A stretch of DNA of 5,310 nucleotides from JAVVEZ01 sp032250895 (lineage in GTDB: Bacteria; Pseudomonadota; Gammaproteobacteria; Pseudomonadales; Pseudohongiellaceae), in assembly GCA_032250895.1 (NCBI GenBank), contig JAVVEZ010000136.1:1-5310 (forward strand). The letters are read 5' to 3'. The notes below the pieces were generated by a model, which saw only the letters and a list, made by a program, of their open reading frames with translations, did not search any database and was not told the origin of the DNA. A program made the translations under genes and the position numbers. Within the stretch, counting starts at the first letter, position 1, and each line of letters begins with the position of its first letter. Positions 1 to 5,310 of this stretch are shown here, piece by piece.

Positions 1-77
1 AGTACTTTACGCAATAATTCGTCAACATCCCCTGCAGCCCAATGAATACGACACTTCCAGCAGGAAGAGGAGGACTT
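1..77. other. region downstream of msrQ, no gene supported
   Basis: On the minus strand an ATG overlaps the msrQ stop (ATGA) but opens only a 19-codon frame. A second ATG ending at 28 runs off the window edge in an open frame (MLTNYCVKY), preceded by CAGGGG; nine residues are too few to judge. A short CTTCC/GGAAG inverted repeat (55-68) has no T-run after it, so I do not call a terminator. Confidence 0.5.
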
Positions 78-722
78 TCATGGCCGGAGCGTAAAACGTC
101 TGACCCCCGGACTGTAATACCTGAGGACTCTGTACAGCAGAAAAAGGGCAACCAGCGTCGCATACAGCAGAGCCTCGCCGAAACTGGACCTGATTATCCA
201 GGTCACATGCAATACTGCCAGAATATTGATCAGGTACACAAGCCGATGCAGGCGCTTCCAGTTGCGACCCATTTTTCGTCGCAAACCATTGAAGGACGTC
301 AGACCCAGCAGCAACATGGGGACAAAAGCAGCAAAGCCAAATGTTATGTAAGGGCGCTCGGCAATTTCAAGCCCCAATTGCAACCACTCCCACTGCAGAA
401 TGAACACCAGAAAAACCAGGAAATGCAGAGATGTATAAAAGAGCGCAAAGAGCCCGATCATACGTCTGAATTGCCAGGCGTAAGGCCAGTTGAACAGGTA
501 TCGCAGCGGTGTGATCGCCAGGGCAAGAATCAGAAAGCGGATGGCCCAGGTGCCCGTTTCCAGAGAAAGCGTTTTCGCTTGATCAGGCCCAAGGAGATTT
601 TCCCCTCCCGTAAACGCCAGGTACACGGCATACAACAGGTAAAGCGCCGGATACAGGCTCAGCAAAAAGACCAGCGGTTTAAGCAGCGCTTTCATCGATA
701 ACGTGCTTTTGGCGATTGTCAA
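78..722 (-). CDS. msrQ: MsrQ, haem-binding membrane subunit of the MsrPQ methionine sulfoxide reductase
   Basis: Inner-membrane b-type cytochrome (formerly YedZ) that passes electrons from the respiratory/quinone pool or a flavin reductase to periplasmic MsrP. The 214-residue translation is strongly hydrophobic with about six membrane segments. Candidate haem-ligand histidines are H100 (YTSLHF), H159 (the W-K-R-L-H-R-L-V-Y block) and H172 (AVLHVTW), which line up with the conserved histidines of E. coli MsrQ (211 aa). It follows msrP directly. The extent given uses a TTG start that overlaps the msrP stop (TTGA), with AGGA four bases upstream. The first ATG, ending at 695, would give 205 residues, lacks a clear Shine-Dalgarno, and sits nearer the N-terminus of Pseudomonas homologues as I remember them. 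Family and role are secure; the start is not. Confidence 0.95.
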   Translation of the reverse strand: MTIAKSTLSMKALLKPLVFLLSLYPALYLLYAVYLAFTGGENLLGPDQAKTLSLETGTWAIRFLILALAITPLRYLFNWPYAWQFRRMIGLFALFYTSLHFLVFLVFILQWEWLQLGLEIAERPYITFGFAAFVPMLLLGLTSFNGLRRKMGRNWKRLHRLVYLINILAVLHVTWIIRSSFGEALLYATLVALFLLYRVLRYYSPGVRRFTLRP

Positions 723-1768
723 TAATTCCTGCGCAAATTCATGCCTTCATACAAACCGGCAACCTGCTCTGCATATCCATTGAACATCAAGGTATCGATG
801 CGTTGTGGCTTGAACAAGGTGGAAGGCAGGCGGCGTTCCGTCGCCTGGCTCCAGCGGGGATGATCGACTTGCGGATTCACATTGGCATAAAACCCGTATT
901 CCCTTGGCTGCAAGTCATTCCAGGTGGTGTTCGGCATATCAGCCCTGAAGTTGATGCGAACTATCGACTTGATACTCTTGAAGCCATATTTCCAGGGCAC
1001 GACCAGCCTGAAGGGGGCACCATTGGGCGCCTCCAGCACGTTCCCATAGACACCCACCGCAAGCAGAGCCAGAGGATGCATGGCCTCGTCCATGCGCAGC
1101 CCCTCCTGATAGGGCCAATCGATCGTGGCAAAGCGGGAACTTTGCGCAGGCATCATCTTGGGGTCTACCAGCGTTTGAAATTCAACAAACTTTGCATTTG
1201 AGGTGGGTTCGAAACGTTTGATCAGGTCTGCCAGCGGGAATCCCACCCAGGGGATGACCATGGACCAGGCCTCGACACAACGCAGACGATAAATACGGTC
1301 TTCCAGCGTATGTGGTTTAAGAAGATCCTCAAGAGCATAGGTCCCGGGCTTGCCGACCTCGCCAGCGATCTCGACAGACCAGGGATCCGAGACGAACTTG
1401 CCTGAGTTTCTTGCCGGATCGCCCTTGTCGGTACCAAATTCATAAAAATTGTTGTACGTCGTCACATCACTGAAGGGTGTCAACTGCTCATCCGTGGTGA
1501 AGGGCCCGCTCGCCGGAAGGTCCTTGCGGCCATCAAATTTTTGCTGCCACCAGCGGGCAGAGTCAGGATTGGATATCTTCACCGGAGACCTGGCACTCAA
1601 CAACTCCCTGTCTGCCGCAGTCTGGGCCCCGGCTTCCCCGGGAAGAAACCCGGAAGCAGCGCTACCGATGACGACAGCGCCGGCTCTTAAAAAATCACGC
1701 CGCTTCCTGAAAACAGCTTCCGGGGTAATCTCGGACGAAGGAATCGCTTTGCTCGTTTTGATAATCAT
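719..1768 (-). CDS. msrP: MsrP, periplasmic molybdopterin methionine sulfoxide reductase catalytic subunit
   Basis: Reduces methionine sulfoxide, both diastereomers, in periplasmic proteins (formerly YedY). The 349-residue protein begins with a Tat signal: twin arginines R23-R24 in RRDFLRAG, a hydrophobic stretch at about 29-43, and a likely cleavage after A48 (A-G-A|Q). The molybdopterin (oxidoreductase Mo-binding) domain follows. C164 in YRLRCVEAWSM is the expected molybdenum ligand. Further blocks match E. coli MsrP closely: YNNFYEFG (105-112), EPTSNAK (187-193), VPWKYGFKSIKSIV (257-270), YGFYANVNP with VDHPRWSQATER (291-312), and FNGYAEQVAGLY near the end. The ATG at 1768 has a strong AAGGAGG four bases upstream. 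Its stop overlaps or adjoins the msrQ start, which indicates co-translation. Export folded through Tat with cofactor inserted is known for the family. Confidence 0.98.
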   Translation of the reverse strand: MIIKTSKAIPSSEITPEAVFRKRRDFLRAGAVVIGSAASGFLPGEAGAQTAADRELLSARSPVKISNPDSARWWQQKFDGRKDLPASGPFTTDEQLTPFSDVTTYNNFYEFGTDKGDPARNSGKFVSDPWSVEIAGEVGKPGTYALEDLLKPHTLEDRIYRLRCVEAWSMVIPWVGFPLADLIKRFEPTSNAKFVEFQTLVDPKMMPAQSSRFATIDWPYQEGLRMDEAMHPLALLAVGVYGNVLEAPNGAPFRLVVPWKYGFKSIKSIVRINFRADMPNTTWNDLQPREYGFYANVNPQVDHPRWSQATERRLPSTLFKPQRIDTLMFNGYAEQVAGLYEGMNLRRNY

Positions 1769-1772
1769 AGGT

Positions 1773-1779
1773 CCTCCTT
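1773..1779 (-). promoter_or_regulatory. strong ribosome binding site of msrP
   Basis: On the minus strand AAGGAGG lies four bases before the ATG at 1768. It is the best Shine-Dalgarno match in the window and fixes the msrP start. Confidence 0.85.
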
Positions 1780-1792
1780 TCTAAATGAATTC

Positions 1793-1818
1793 GAGCGCAA
1801 TCTCAGTACGGATCGCTC
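1793..1818 (-). repeat. imperfect inverted repeat in the msrP leader
   Basis: GAGCG (1793-1797) pairs with CGCTC (1814-1818), and ATC (1800-1802) with GAT (1811-1813). Together they form an eight-base-pair stem with a two-base bulge and an eight-base loop. No T-run follows on the minus strand, so it is not a convincing intrinsic terminator for pssA. It could be a leader hairpin or chance. Confidence 0.3.
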
Positions 1819-1822
1819 CCAG

Positions 1823-1850
1823 TAAATAAACAAGACACCCGCATTGACAA
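1823..1850 (-). promoter_or_regulatory. possible sigma70-type promoter for msrPQ
   Basis: Reading leftward, TTGTCA (1850-1845, five of six to TTGACA) is followed after 16 bases by TATTTA (1828-1823, a weak -10). This would start transcription near 1816, about 48 bases before msrP. The -35 overlaps a repeated element at the pssA end. The poor -10 keeps this tentative, and msrPQ may simply be read through from pssA. Confidence 0.3.
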
Positions 1851-1856
1851 TAATTC

Positions 1857-2732
1857 CTATTCTTCTTTATTGACCGTACTGGCTTCCATCAAGCTGGCGT
1901 CGCGCCGCTTTTTTCTGTAGCGATACACTGCCATTGCCGGCCCGGAAGCGGCATATATAATGGCTATTGCAAACAGCACCACGGGCGGATTCCAGGATAC
2001 AATCACAAAAATCATGATCACCAGCAGAATGACGACGAAAGGCACCCGGTTCCTGAAATCAATATCCTTGAAACTGTAATAGCGGATATTGAGGACCATC
2101 AATGTGCCCGTCAGCGCAGTAACCAGCGCAGCCAGCGTGGAGACCGCAAGGTTTACCTCCAGATTGTAGAAAGAACTGGTCCATACCATGAAGACCACCA
2201 CCCCGGCGGCGGCCGGGCTGGCCAGACCCACAAAAAAACGCTTGTCCACGGTACCCAACTGAACATTGAAGCGAGCCAGCCGTAATGCCGCACAGGCAAC
2301 ATAAATAAAGGATGCAGTCCAGCCCAGCTTGCCCAACTCGGACAAGGCCCAACTGAAACAGATCAACGCCGGTGCCACACCAAAGGCCAGCATGTCCGAA
2401 AGACTGTCGTATTCCGCCCCAAAAGCACTCTGCGTATTGGTCAGCCTTGCTACCCGCCCATCCAGCCCATCCAGCACCATGGCCACGACAATGGCAATCG
2501 ATGCACTTTTGAAATCACCCCCCATACCGGCAATGACAGCATAAAAACCGGCAAACAAGGCTCCCGTAGTCAGTGAGTTGGGCAGCAGAAAAATACCCCG
2601 GCGACGCACTTTCCTGCCGCCCTCTGAAACCTCCTCTTCGTGGTCGTCAATCAACAGCAGGGAGTCTCCATTCGGAGTTACGGCAGCATCCTGTTCATGC
2701 TCTTCCTTGGCTACTTTATCTTCTTCAGTCAT
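1857..2732 (-). CDS. pssA: CDP-diacylglycerol--serine O-phosphatidyltransferase (membrane, CDP-alcohol phosphatidyltransferase type)
   Basis: Transfers phosphatidyl from CDP-diacylglycerol to L-serine, giving phosphatidylserine and CMP, the committed step to phosphatidylethanolamine. The family signature D-G-x2-A-R-x8-G-x3-D-x3-D is complete. Counted from the upstream GTG at 2747, its residues are D96, G97, A100, R101, G110, D114 and D118. About seven to eight hydrophobic segments cover 59-275. This is the multi-spanning type found in Bacillus and Pseudomonas, not the phospholipase-D-like PssA of E. coli. The roughly 45 N-terminal residues are hydrophilic and very acidic (EEHEQD, DDHEEE) and then turn basic (RKVRRRG) just before the membrane domain. 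The C-terminus is charged (YRYRKKRRD). I chose the ATG at 2732 (291 aa); a GTG at 2747 (296 aa) is possible. Neither start has a good Shine-Dalgarno. Confidence 0.95.
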   Translation of the reverse strand: MTEEDKVAKEEHEQDAAVTPNGDSLLLIDDHEEEVSEGGRKVRRRGIFLLPNSLTTGALFAGFYAVIAGMGGDFKSASIAIVVAMVLDGLDGRVARLTNTQSAFGAEYDSLSDMLAFGVAPALICFSWALSELGKLGWTASFIYVACAALRLARFNVQLGTVDKRFFVGLASPAAAGVVVFMVWTSSFYNLEVNLAVSTLAALVTALTGTLMVLNIRYYSFKDIDFRNRVPFVVILLVIMIFVIVSWNPPVVLFAIAIIYAASGPAMAVYRYRKKRRDASLMEASTVNKEE

Positions 2733-2771
2733 GCGGGATCGGCTCACATTCCGGGGACAATCAGTGCAGCC

Positions 2772-2777
2772 ATTATA
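2772..2777 (-). promoter_or_regulatory. perfect -10 box upstream of pssA
   Basis: The minus strand reads TATAAT exactly, between the ilvY stop (2790) and the pssA start. The -35 position (GGCAGA-like at 17 bases) is poor. Transcription would begin near 2765, leaving a leader of about 33 bases before the ATG at 2732. This suggests pssA has its own promoter rather than relying on ilvY transcription. Confidence 0.45.
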
Positions 2778-2789
2778 AACACACCTGGA

Positions 2790-3695
2790 CTAATTCTGCC
2801 TGCTCCCCGCGATGGAGGCACTGGCAATGTCCCAGAAAGCCCTGACAAGAGGATTAAGCATCTTCCGCCGGAGGCTGCACATCCCGATGGCAAAAGGCTC
2901 CAGGCCGGGGCTGATGTCTTGTATTTCTATTCTGTCCTGCAGCGGGCTGTTCTCCAGAACCAGCCTGGGGACCACCCCGACACCAAAACCAAGACTGACC
3001 ATGCTGACAATCGCTTCATTGCCGGACACCTGGGCATAGATATCAGGTTTGACTTTTTTGTACCGAAACCAGGCATCCACTCTTTCCCGGGCCAGACCTG
3101 CTTCCGACAGAATCATGGGTACCCGCCCCCAGTCGATGGCCCCCTCTTCTTTCAACATCTGGCTAAAATGACTGTCCTGCCTGGGCCTGATAAATACCAG
3201 CGGGGTCTGGGTAATGGTCTGAACCGCCAGATTCGCCGGATAGCGTTCCGGAATCGCAGCAATGCCGATATCCTCATGTTCGCCAAGAATCCGGCTGATC
3301 GTGGCCGCCGTGTCGCCGGTATGCAGCTTGATCTCGATACCAGGATGTTCACTCCGGAAACGGCTCAGCAGTTCATACAGGAAACTATAGCTTGCCGTTA
3401 CTGAGCAGTAGAGACTGATTTCTCCCTGCAAGAGTTTATCCTGACGGGCCAGACTGTGCTTCACCGCTATCCAGTCAGACAGCGCTTTATCGGCATAATC
3501 CCTGAATTCCTGCCCCGCCTGGGTCAAACTGACGCGACGATTATCCCGTTCAAACAGGGGCTTGCCCACCTCATCTTCGATTTTCCTGATGGTACGGGTA
3601 AGGCTGGAAGGGCTGACATGACAAGCGGCGCTGGTACCGGCAAAATGCAGACTTTTAGCCAGATGCAGGAAAAGCTCCAGCTCTTTCGGGTTCAT
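2790..3695 (-). CDS. ilvY: IlvY, LysR-family activator of ilvC
   Basis: LysR-type regulator that in E. coli binds acetolactate or acetohydroxybutyrate and activates the divergent ilvC. The 301-residue protein has an N-terminal winged helix-turn-helix (about 1-60; F-L-H-L-A-K-S-L-H-F, HVSPSSLTRTIRKIE at 26-40, PLFERDNRRVSLTQAG at 46-61), a linker helix, and a periplasmic-binding-like effector domain from about 92. Segments such as CSVTASYSFL (97-106), EIKLHTGD (121-128), NEAIVSMVSLGFGVGVVPRLVLENSP (226-251) and AFWDI near the end match E. coli IlvY closely. I chose the ATG at 3695: it has AGAGG five bases upstream and aligns with the start of E. coli IlvY (MDLRDLKTFLHLAES). An in-frame ATG at 3728 adds 11 residues without support from that alignment. 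The divergent ilvC supports the assignment. Confidence 0.96.
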   Translation of the reverse strand: MNPKELELFLHLAKSLHFAGTSAACHVSPSSLTRTIRKIEDEVGKPLFERDNRRVSLTQAGQEFRDYADKALSDWIAVKHSLARQDKLLQGEISLYCSVTASYSFLYELLSRFRSEHPGIEIKLHTGDTAATISRILGEHEDIGIAAIPERYPANLAVQTITQTPLVFIRPRQDSHFSQMLKEEGAIDWGRVPMILSEAGLARERVDAWFRYKKVKPDIYAQVSGNEAIVSMVSLGFGVGVVPRLVLENSPLQDRIEIQDISPGLEPFAIGMCSLRRKMLNPLVRAFWDIASASIAGSRQN

Positions 3696-3704
3696 CCCCA
3701 CCTC

Positions 3705-3725
3705 TTTCAATTCCAAAAATTGAAA
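3705..3725. repeat. perfect inverted repeat between ilvY promoter and its start codon
   Basis: TTTCAAT (3705-3711) and ATTGAAA (3719-3725) form a perfect seven-base inverted repeat with a seven-base centre. It lies in the predicted ilvY leader and touches the first base of the ilvY Shine-Dalgarno (AGAGG, 3705-3701). It could be an operator for autoregulation or an mRNA hairpin affecting ilvY translation. Confidence 0.55.
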
Positions 3726-3732
3726 CATGGTA

Positions 3733-3756
3733 TTGCGAATATATCATTTTACGCAA
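3733..3756. promoter_or_regulatory. candidate IlvY operator over the divergent promoters
   Basis: TTGCG (3733-3737) and CGCAA (3752-3756) form a perfect five-base inverted repeat separated by 14 bases. A further TTGCA half-site lies at 3766-3770. The repeat covers the predicted ilvY -10 and ilvC -35 boxes, where a LysR-type activator of ilvC is expected to bind. The assignment to IlvY is inferred from position and symmetry only. Confidence 0.5.
3738..3743 (-). promoter_or_regulatory. predicted -10 of ilvY
   Basis: The minus strand reads TATATT (five of six to consensus), placing the start of transcription near 3731 and a leader of about 35 bases before the ilvY ATG at 3695. No good -35 is visible at 16-18 bases. 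The box is embedded in the candidate operator, consistent with autorepression as known for LysR-type regulators. Confidence 0.45.
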
Positions 3757-3776
3757 CGGCCATTTTTGCATAAGAT
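3748..3776 (+). promoter_or_regulatory. predicted ilvC promoter
   Basis: TTTACG (3748-3753) and TAAGAT (3771-3776), each four of six to consensus, are separated by exactly 17 bases. Transcription would start near 3783 with a leader of about 42 bases. Both boxes are weak, as expected for a promoter that needs an activator. The -35 overlaps the right arm of the TTGCG/CGCAA repeat, and the promoter runs back-to-back with that of ilvY. Confidence 0.5.
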
Positions 3777-3790
3777 AAGCGCCCAGTCCT

Positions 3791-3802
3791 TGGTGACCAC
3801 CA
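3791..3802. repeat. short palindrome in the ilvC leader
   Basis: TGGTG and CACCA flank a two-base centre (AC), a near-perfect 12-base palindrome. It lies 12 bases before the ilvC Shine-Dalgarno (GGAG, 3814-3817). It may be a DNA-binding site or a small RNA stem; nothing else supports a function. Confidence 0.35.
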
Positions 3803-3824
3803 TTCAAACAAACGGAGCCCTCAT

Positions 3825-5297
3825 ATGAACTATTTCAATACACTGCCATTGCGCTTGCAGCTGGATCAATTGGGCAAATGCCGTTTCATGGACAAGTCGG
3901 AATTCAGCAACGGGATTGACAAACTCAGGGGCAAGAAAATTGTCATCCTGGGCTGCGGCGCTCAGGGCCTCAATCAAGGGCTCAACATGCGTGACAGCGG
4001 ACTTGATATTGCTTACGCATTGCGTGAATCAGCCATCAGGGAGAAAAGGCAATCCTGGCAGAATGCCTCCGAAAACAGCTTCAAGATTGGCTCCTTTGAG
4101 GAATTGATACCCAGCGCCGACCTGGTGCTCAACCTGACGCCGGATAAGCAGCATACCCCCGTCATCAACAAGGTATTGCCCTTGATGAAACAGGGTTCCT
4201 GCCTGGCTTATTCGCATGGTTTCAATATCGTGGAAGAAGGCATGCAGATCCGCAAAGACATCACTGTCATCATGGTGGCCCCCAAATGTCCGGGAACAGA
4301 AGTGCGGGAAGAATACAAACGAGGTTTTGGTGTGCCCACGCTGATAGCCGTCCACACCGAAAATGATCCCAATGGTGATGGACTTGAAATTGCCAAGGCT
4401 TATGCCGCCGCCACTGGTGGTCATCGTGCCGGCGTCCTCGAATCATCATTCATAGCAGAAGTAAAATCCGACCTGATGGGTGAACAGACCATTCTCTGCG
4501 GCATGCTGCAAACCGGTTCCCTGCTTTGCTACGACAAGATGGTGGAAAAAGGCCTGGATTCCGCCTATGCCTCCAAACTGGTGCAGCATGGCTGGGAAAC
4601 CATTGCCGAAGGATTGAAACAGGGCGGGATCACCAACATGATGGACCGCCTCTCCAACCCGGCCAAAATCAAGGCCTTTCAGGTCTGCGAAGAACTGAAA
4701 AGCCTGATGCGTCCCCTGTTCAACAAACATATGGACGACATCATGGGCGGTACTTTCTCTCGTGTCATGATGGAAGATTGGGCCAATGACGATGTCAATC
4801 TTCTGAAATGGCGTGAACAGACAGGGCAGTCCAGCTTTGAAAAATCCAGCACTGAGGGTGCTCCCGACATCCATGAACAGGAATATTATGACCACGGCAT
4901 ACTGATGCTGGCGATGATCAAGGCCGGCGTCGAATTGTGTTTCGAGACCCTGACAGCCGCGGGTGTCATCGCCGAATCCGCCTATTATGAATCCCTGCAT
5001 GAAACGCCCCTGATCGCCAATCTGATCGGCCGCAAGAAGCTTTATGAGATGAACAAGGTGATTTCCGATACGGCAGAATACGGTTGCTACCTGTTTTCAC
5101 ACGCGGCCGTACCCCTGCTGGCAGACTTCATGAAAAAAGTTGACACCGATATCATCGGCAAGGGCCTTGTGTTGAAAGATAACAGTGTCGATGACCGTGA
5201 ACTGATCGAAGTCAATGCGGCCATCCGCAACCATCCGGTGGAAAGAATCGGGCAGAAACTGCGCGGCCACATGACCGCCATGAAGAAAGTTGTTTAA
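3825..5297 (+). CDS. ilvC: Ketol-acid reductoisomerase, class II (NADP+)
   Basis: Converts 2-acetolactate or 2-aceto-2-hydroxybutyrate to the dihydroxy acids in valine and isoleucine synthesis, using Mg2+ and NADPH in the cytoplasm. At 490 residues it is the long class II form with a duplicated C-terminal knotted domain (E. coli IlvC 491 aa; class I about 330-340 aa). The Rossmann motif is GCGAQG (43-48). R67, R75 and S77 match the E. coli NADPH phosphate contacts. Catalytic and metal-binding positions are present: H131 (SHGFN), K154 (APKCPGTE), D216 and E220 (KSDLMGEQ), E389 and E393 (YYESLHE) and S414 (VISDTAEYG). The ATG at 3825 has GGAG seven bases upstream and gives MNYFNTLPLR, like E. 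coli MANYFNTLNLR. Transcription is divergent from ilvY. No ilvB/ilvN, ilvD or ilvE lies in the window. Confidence 0.98.
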   Translation: MNYFNTLPLRLQLDQLGKCRFMDKSEFSNGIDKLRGKKIVILGCGAQGLNQGLNMRDSGLDIAYALRESAIREKRQSWQNASENSFKIGSFEELIPSADLVLNLTPDKQHTPVINKVLPLMKQGSCLAYSHGFNIVEEGMQIRKDITVIMVAPKCPGTEVREEYKRGFGVPTLIAVHTENDPNGDGLEIAKAYAAATGGHRAGVLESSFIAEVKSDLMGEQTILCGMLQTGSLLCYDKMVEKGLDSAYASKLVQHGWETIAEGLKQGGITNMMDRLSNPAKIKAFQVCEELKSLMRPLFNKHMDDIMGGTFSRVMMEDWANDDVNLLKWREQTGQSSFEKSSTEGAPDIHEQEYYDHGILMLAMIKAGVELCFETLTAAGVIAESAYYESLHETPLIANLIGRKKLYEMNKVISDTAEYGCYLFSHAAVPLLADFMKKVDTDIIGKGLVLKDNSVDDRELIEVNAAIRNHPVERIGQKLRGHMTAMKKVV

Positions 5298-5301
5298 GGA
5301 G
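5296..5301 (+). promoter_or_regulatory. Shine-Dalgarno-like AAGGAG after ilvC
   Basis: AAGGAG overlaps the ilvC TAA stop and is followed by only nine bases of window. No terminator is visible. It probably serves a rightward gene starting just beyond 5310, co-transcribed with ilvC. Confidence 0.4.
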
Positions 5302-5310
5302 AACCCCGGC

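Noticed and set aside
1..25. TTGACG (25-20, minus strand) as a -35 box of a leftward promoter
   Set aside because: The matching -10 would fall at or beyond the window edge, so it cannot be assessed.
24..81. A 19-residue leftward peptide starting at the ATGA overlapping the msrQ stop
   Set aside because: The peptide is very short, with no ribosome binding site of note and no family; a stop-overlapping ATG alone is not enough.
42..701. A 219-codon open frame on the plus strand opposite msrQ
   Set aside because: It is antisense to a clearly recognisable MsrQ, is rich in Q, R, K and P with no domain, and has no ribosome binding site; typical of a shadow frame.
1793..1818. Intrinsic terminator after pssA
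   Set aside because: The stem is bulged and no run of T follows in the direction of transcription.
2640..3404. A 254-codon plus-strand frame opposite ilvY and the start of pssA
   Set aside because: It spans two real genes on the other strand, has low-complexity character and no recognisable family.
3696..3728. An 11-residue N-terminal extension of IlvY from the ATG at 3728
   Set aside because: It contains the inverted repeat and the Shine-Dalgarno for the ATG at 3695, lies almost at the predicted transcription start, and does not align with the E. coli IlvY start.
4446..5000. A 184-codon minus-strand frame inside ilvC
   Set aside because: It is rich in F, H and G, the mirror of ilvC codons; ilvC is unambiguous in this stretch.
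1..5310. Mobile element, prophage, defence system or toxin-antitoxin pair
   Set aside because: All long reading frames are accounted for by five housekeeping genes; there are no transposase or integrase motifs, terminal repeats or repeat arrays.

Overview
The window (about 5.3 kb, moderate GC) reads as ordinary chromosomal core DNA of a gammaproteobacterium. All five genes look intact and match familiar families. I saw no mobile element, CRISPR array, tRNA or rRNA. The gammaproteobacterial assignment is inferred from three things: a class II (long, E. coli-type) IlvC with a divergent IlvY, a membrane-type PssA like that of pseudomonads, and a proteobacterial MsrP/MsrQ pair. I cannot name the genus.

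Layout: four genes run leftward, in transcription order ilvY (3695 to 2790), pssA (about 2732 to 1857), msrP (1768 to 719) and msrQ (about 722 to 78). ilvC runs rightward from 3825 to 5297 and diverges from ilvY. The left 77 bases and right 13 bases hold no complete gene. The right end has a Shine-Dalgarno-like AAGGAG straight after the ilvC stop, so another rightward gene probably follows. No stretch over 300 bases lacks a gene. The regulatory DNA sits in three gaps: 3696-3824 (ilvY/ilvC), 2733-2789 (ilvY/pssA) and 1769-1856 (pssA/msrP).

How the genes work together: IlvY is expected to sense acetohydroxy acids and activate ilvC, whose product performs the second common step of valine, isoleucine and leucine-precursor synthesis. 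PssA makes phosphatidylserine, the precursor of phosphatidylethanolamine, in the inner membrane. MsrP is a Tat-exported molybdopterin enzyme that repairs oxidised methionines in periplasmic proteins. MsrQ is its haem-containing membrane electron donor. The three pathways are not obviously linked biochemically. Their adjacency seems to be an inherited gene order: as I recall it, Pseudomonas has ilvI-ilvH-ilvC-pssA-msrP-msrQ in one direction. Here the ilvC position is instead held by a divergent ilvY/class II ilvC unit, which is the main evolutionary point of interest.

I found no convincing undescribed system. The observations worth a second look are regulatory (inverted repeats in the ilvY-ilvC gap, a perfect -10 before pssA, a possible TTG start for msrQ, a repeated 16-base element at two gene ends) and the ilvC replacement itself.
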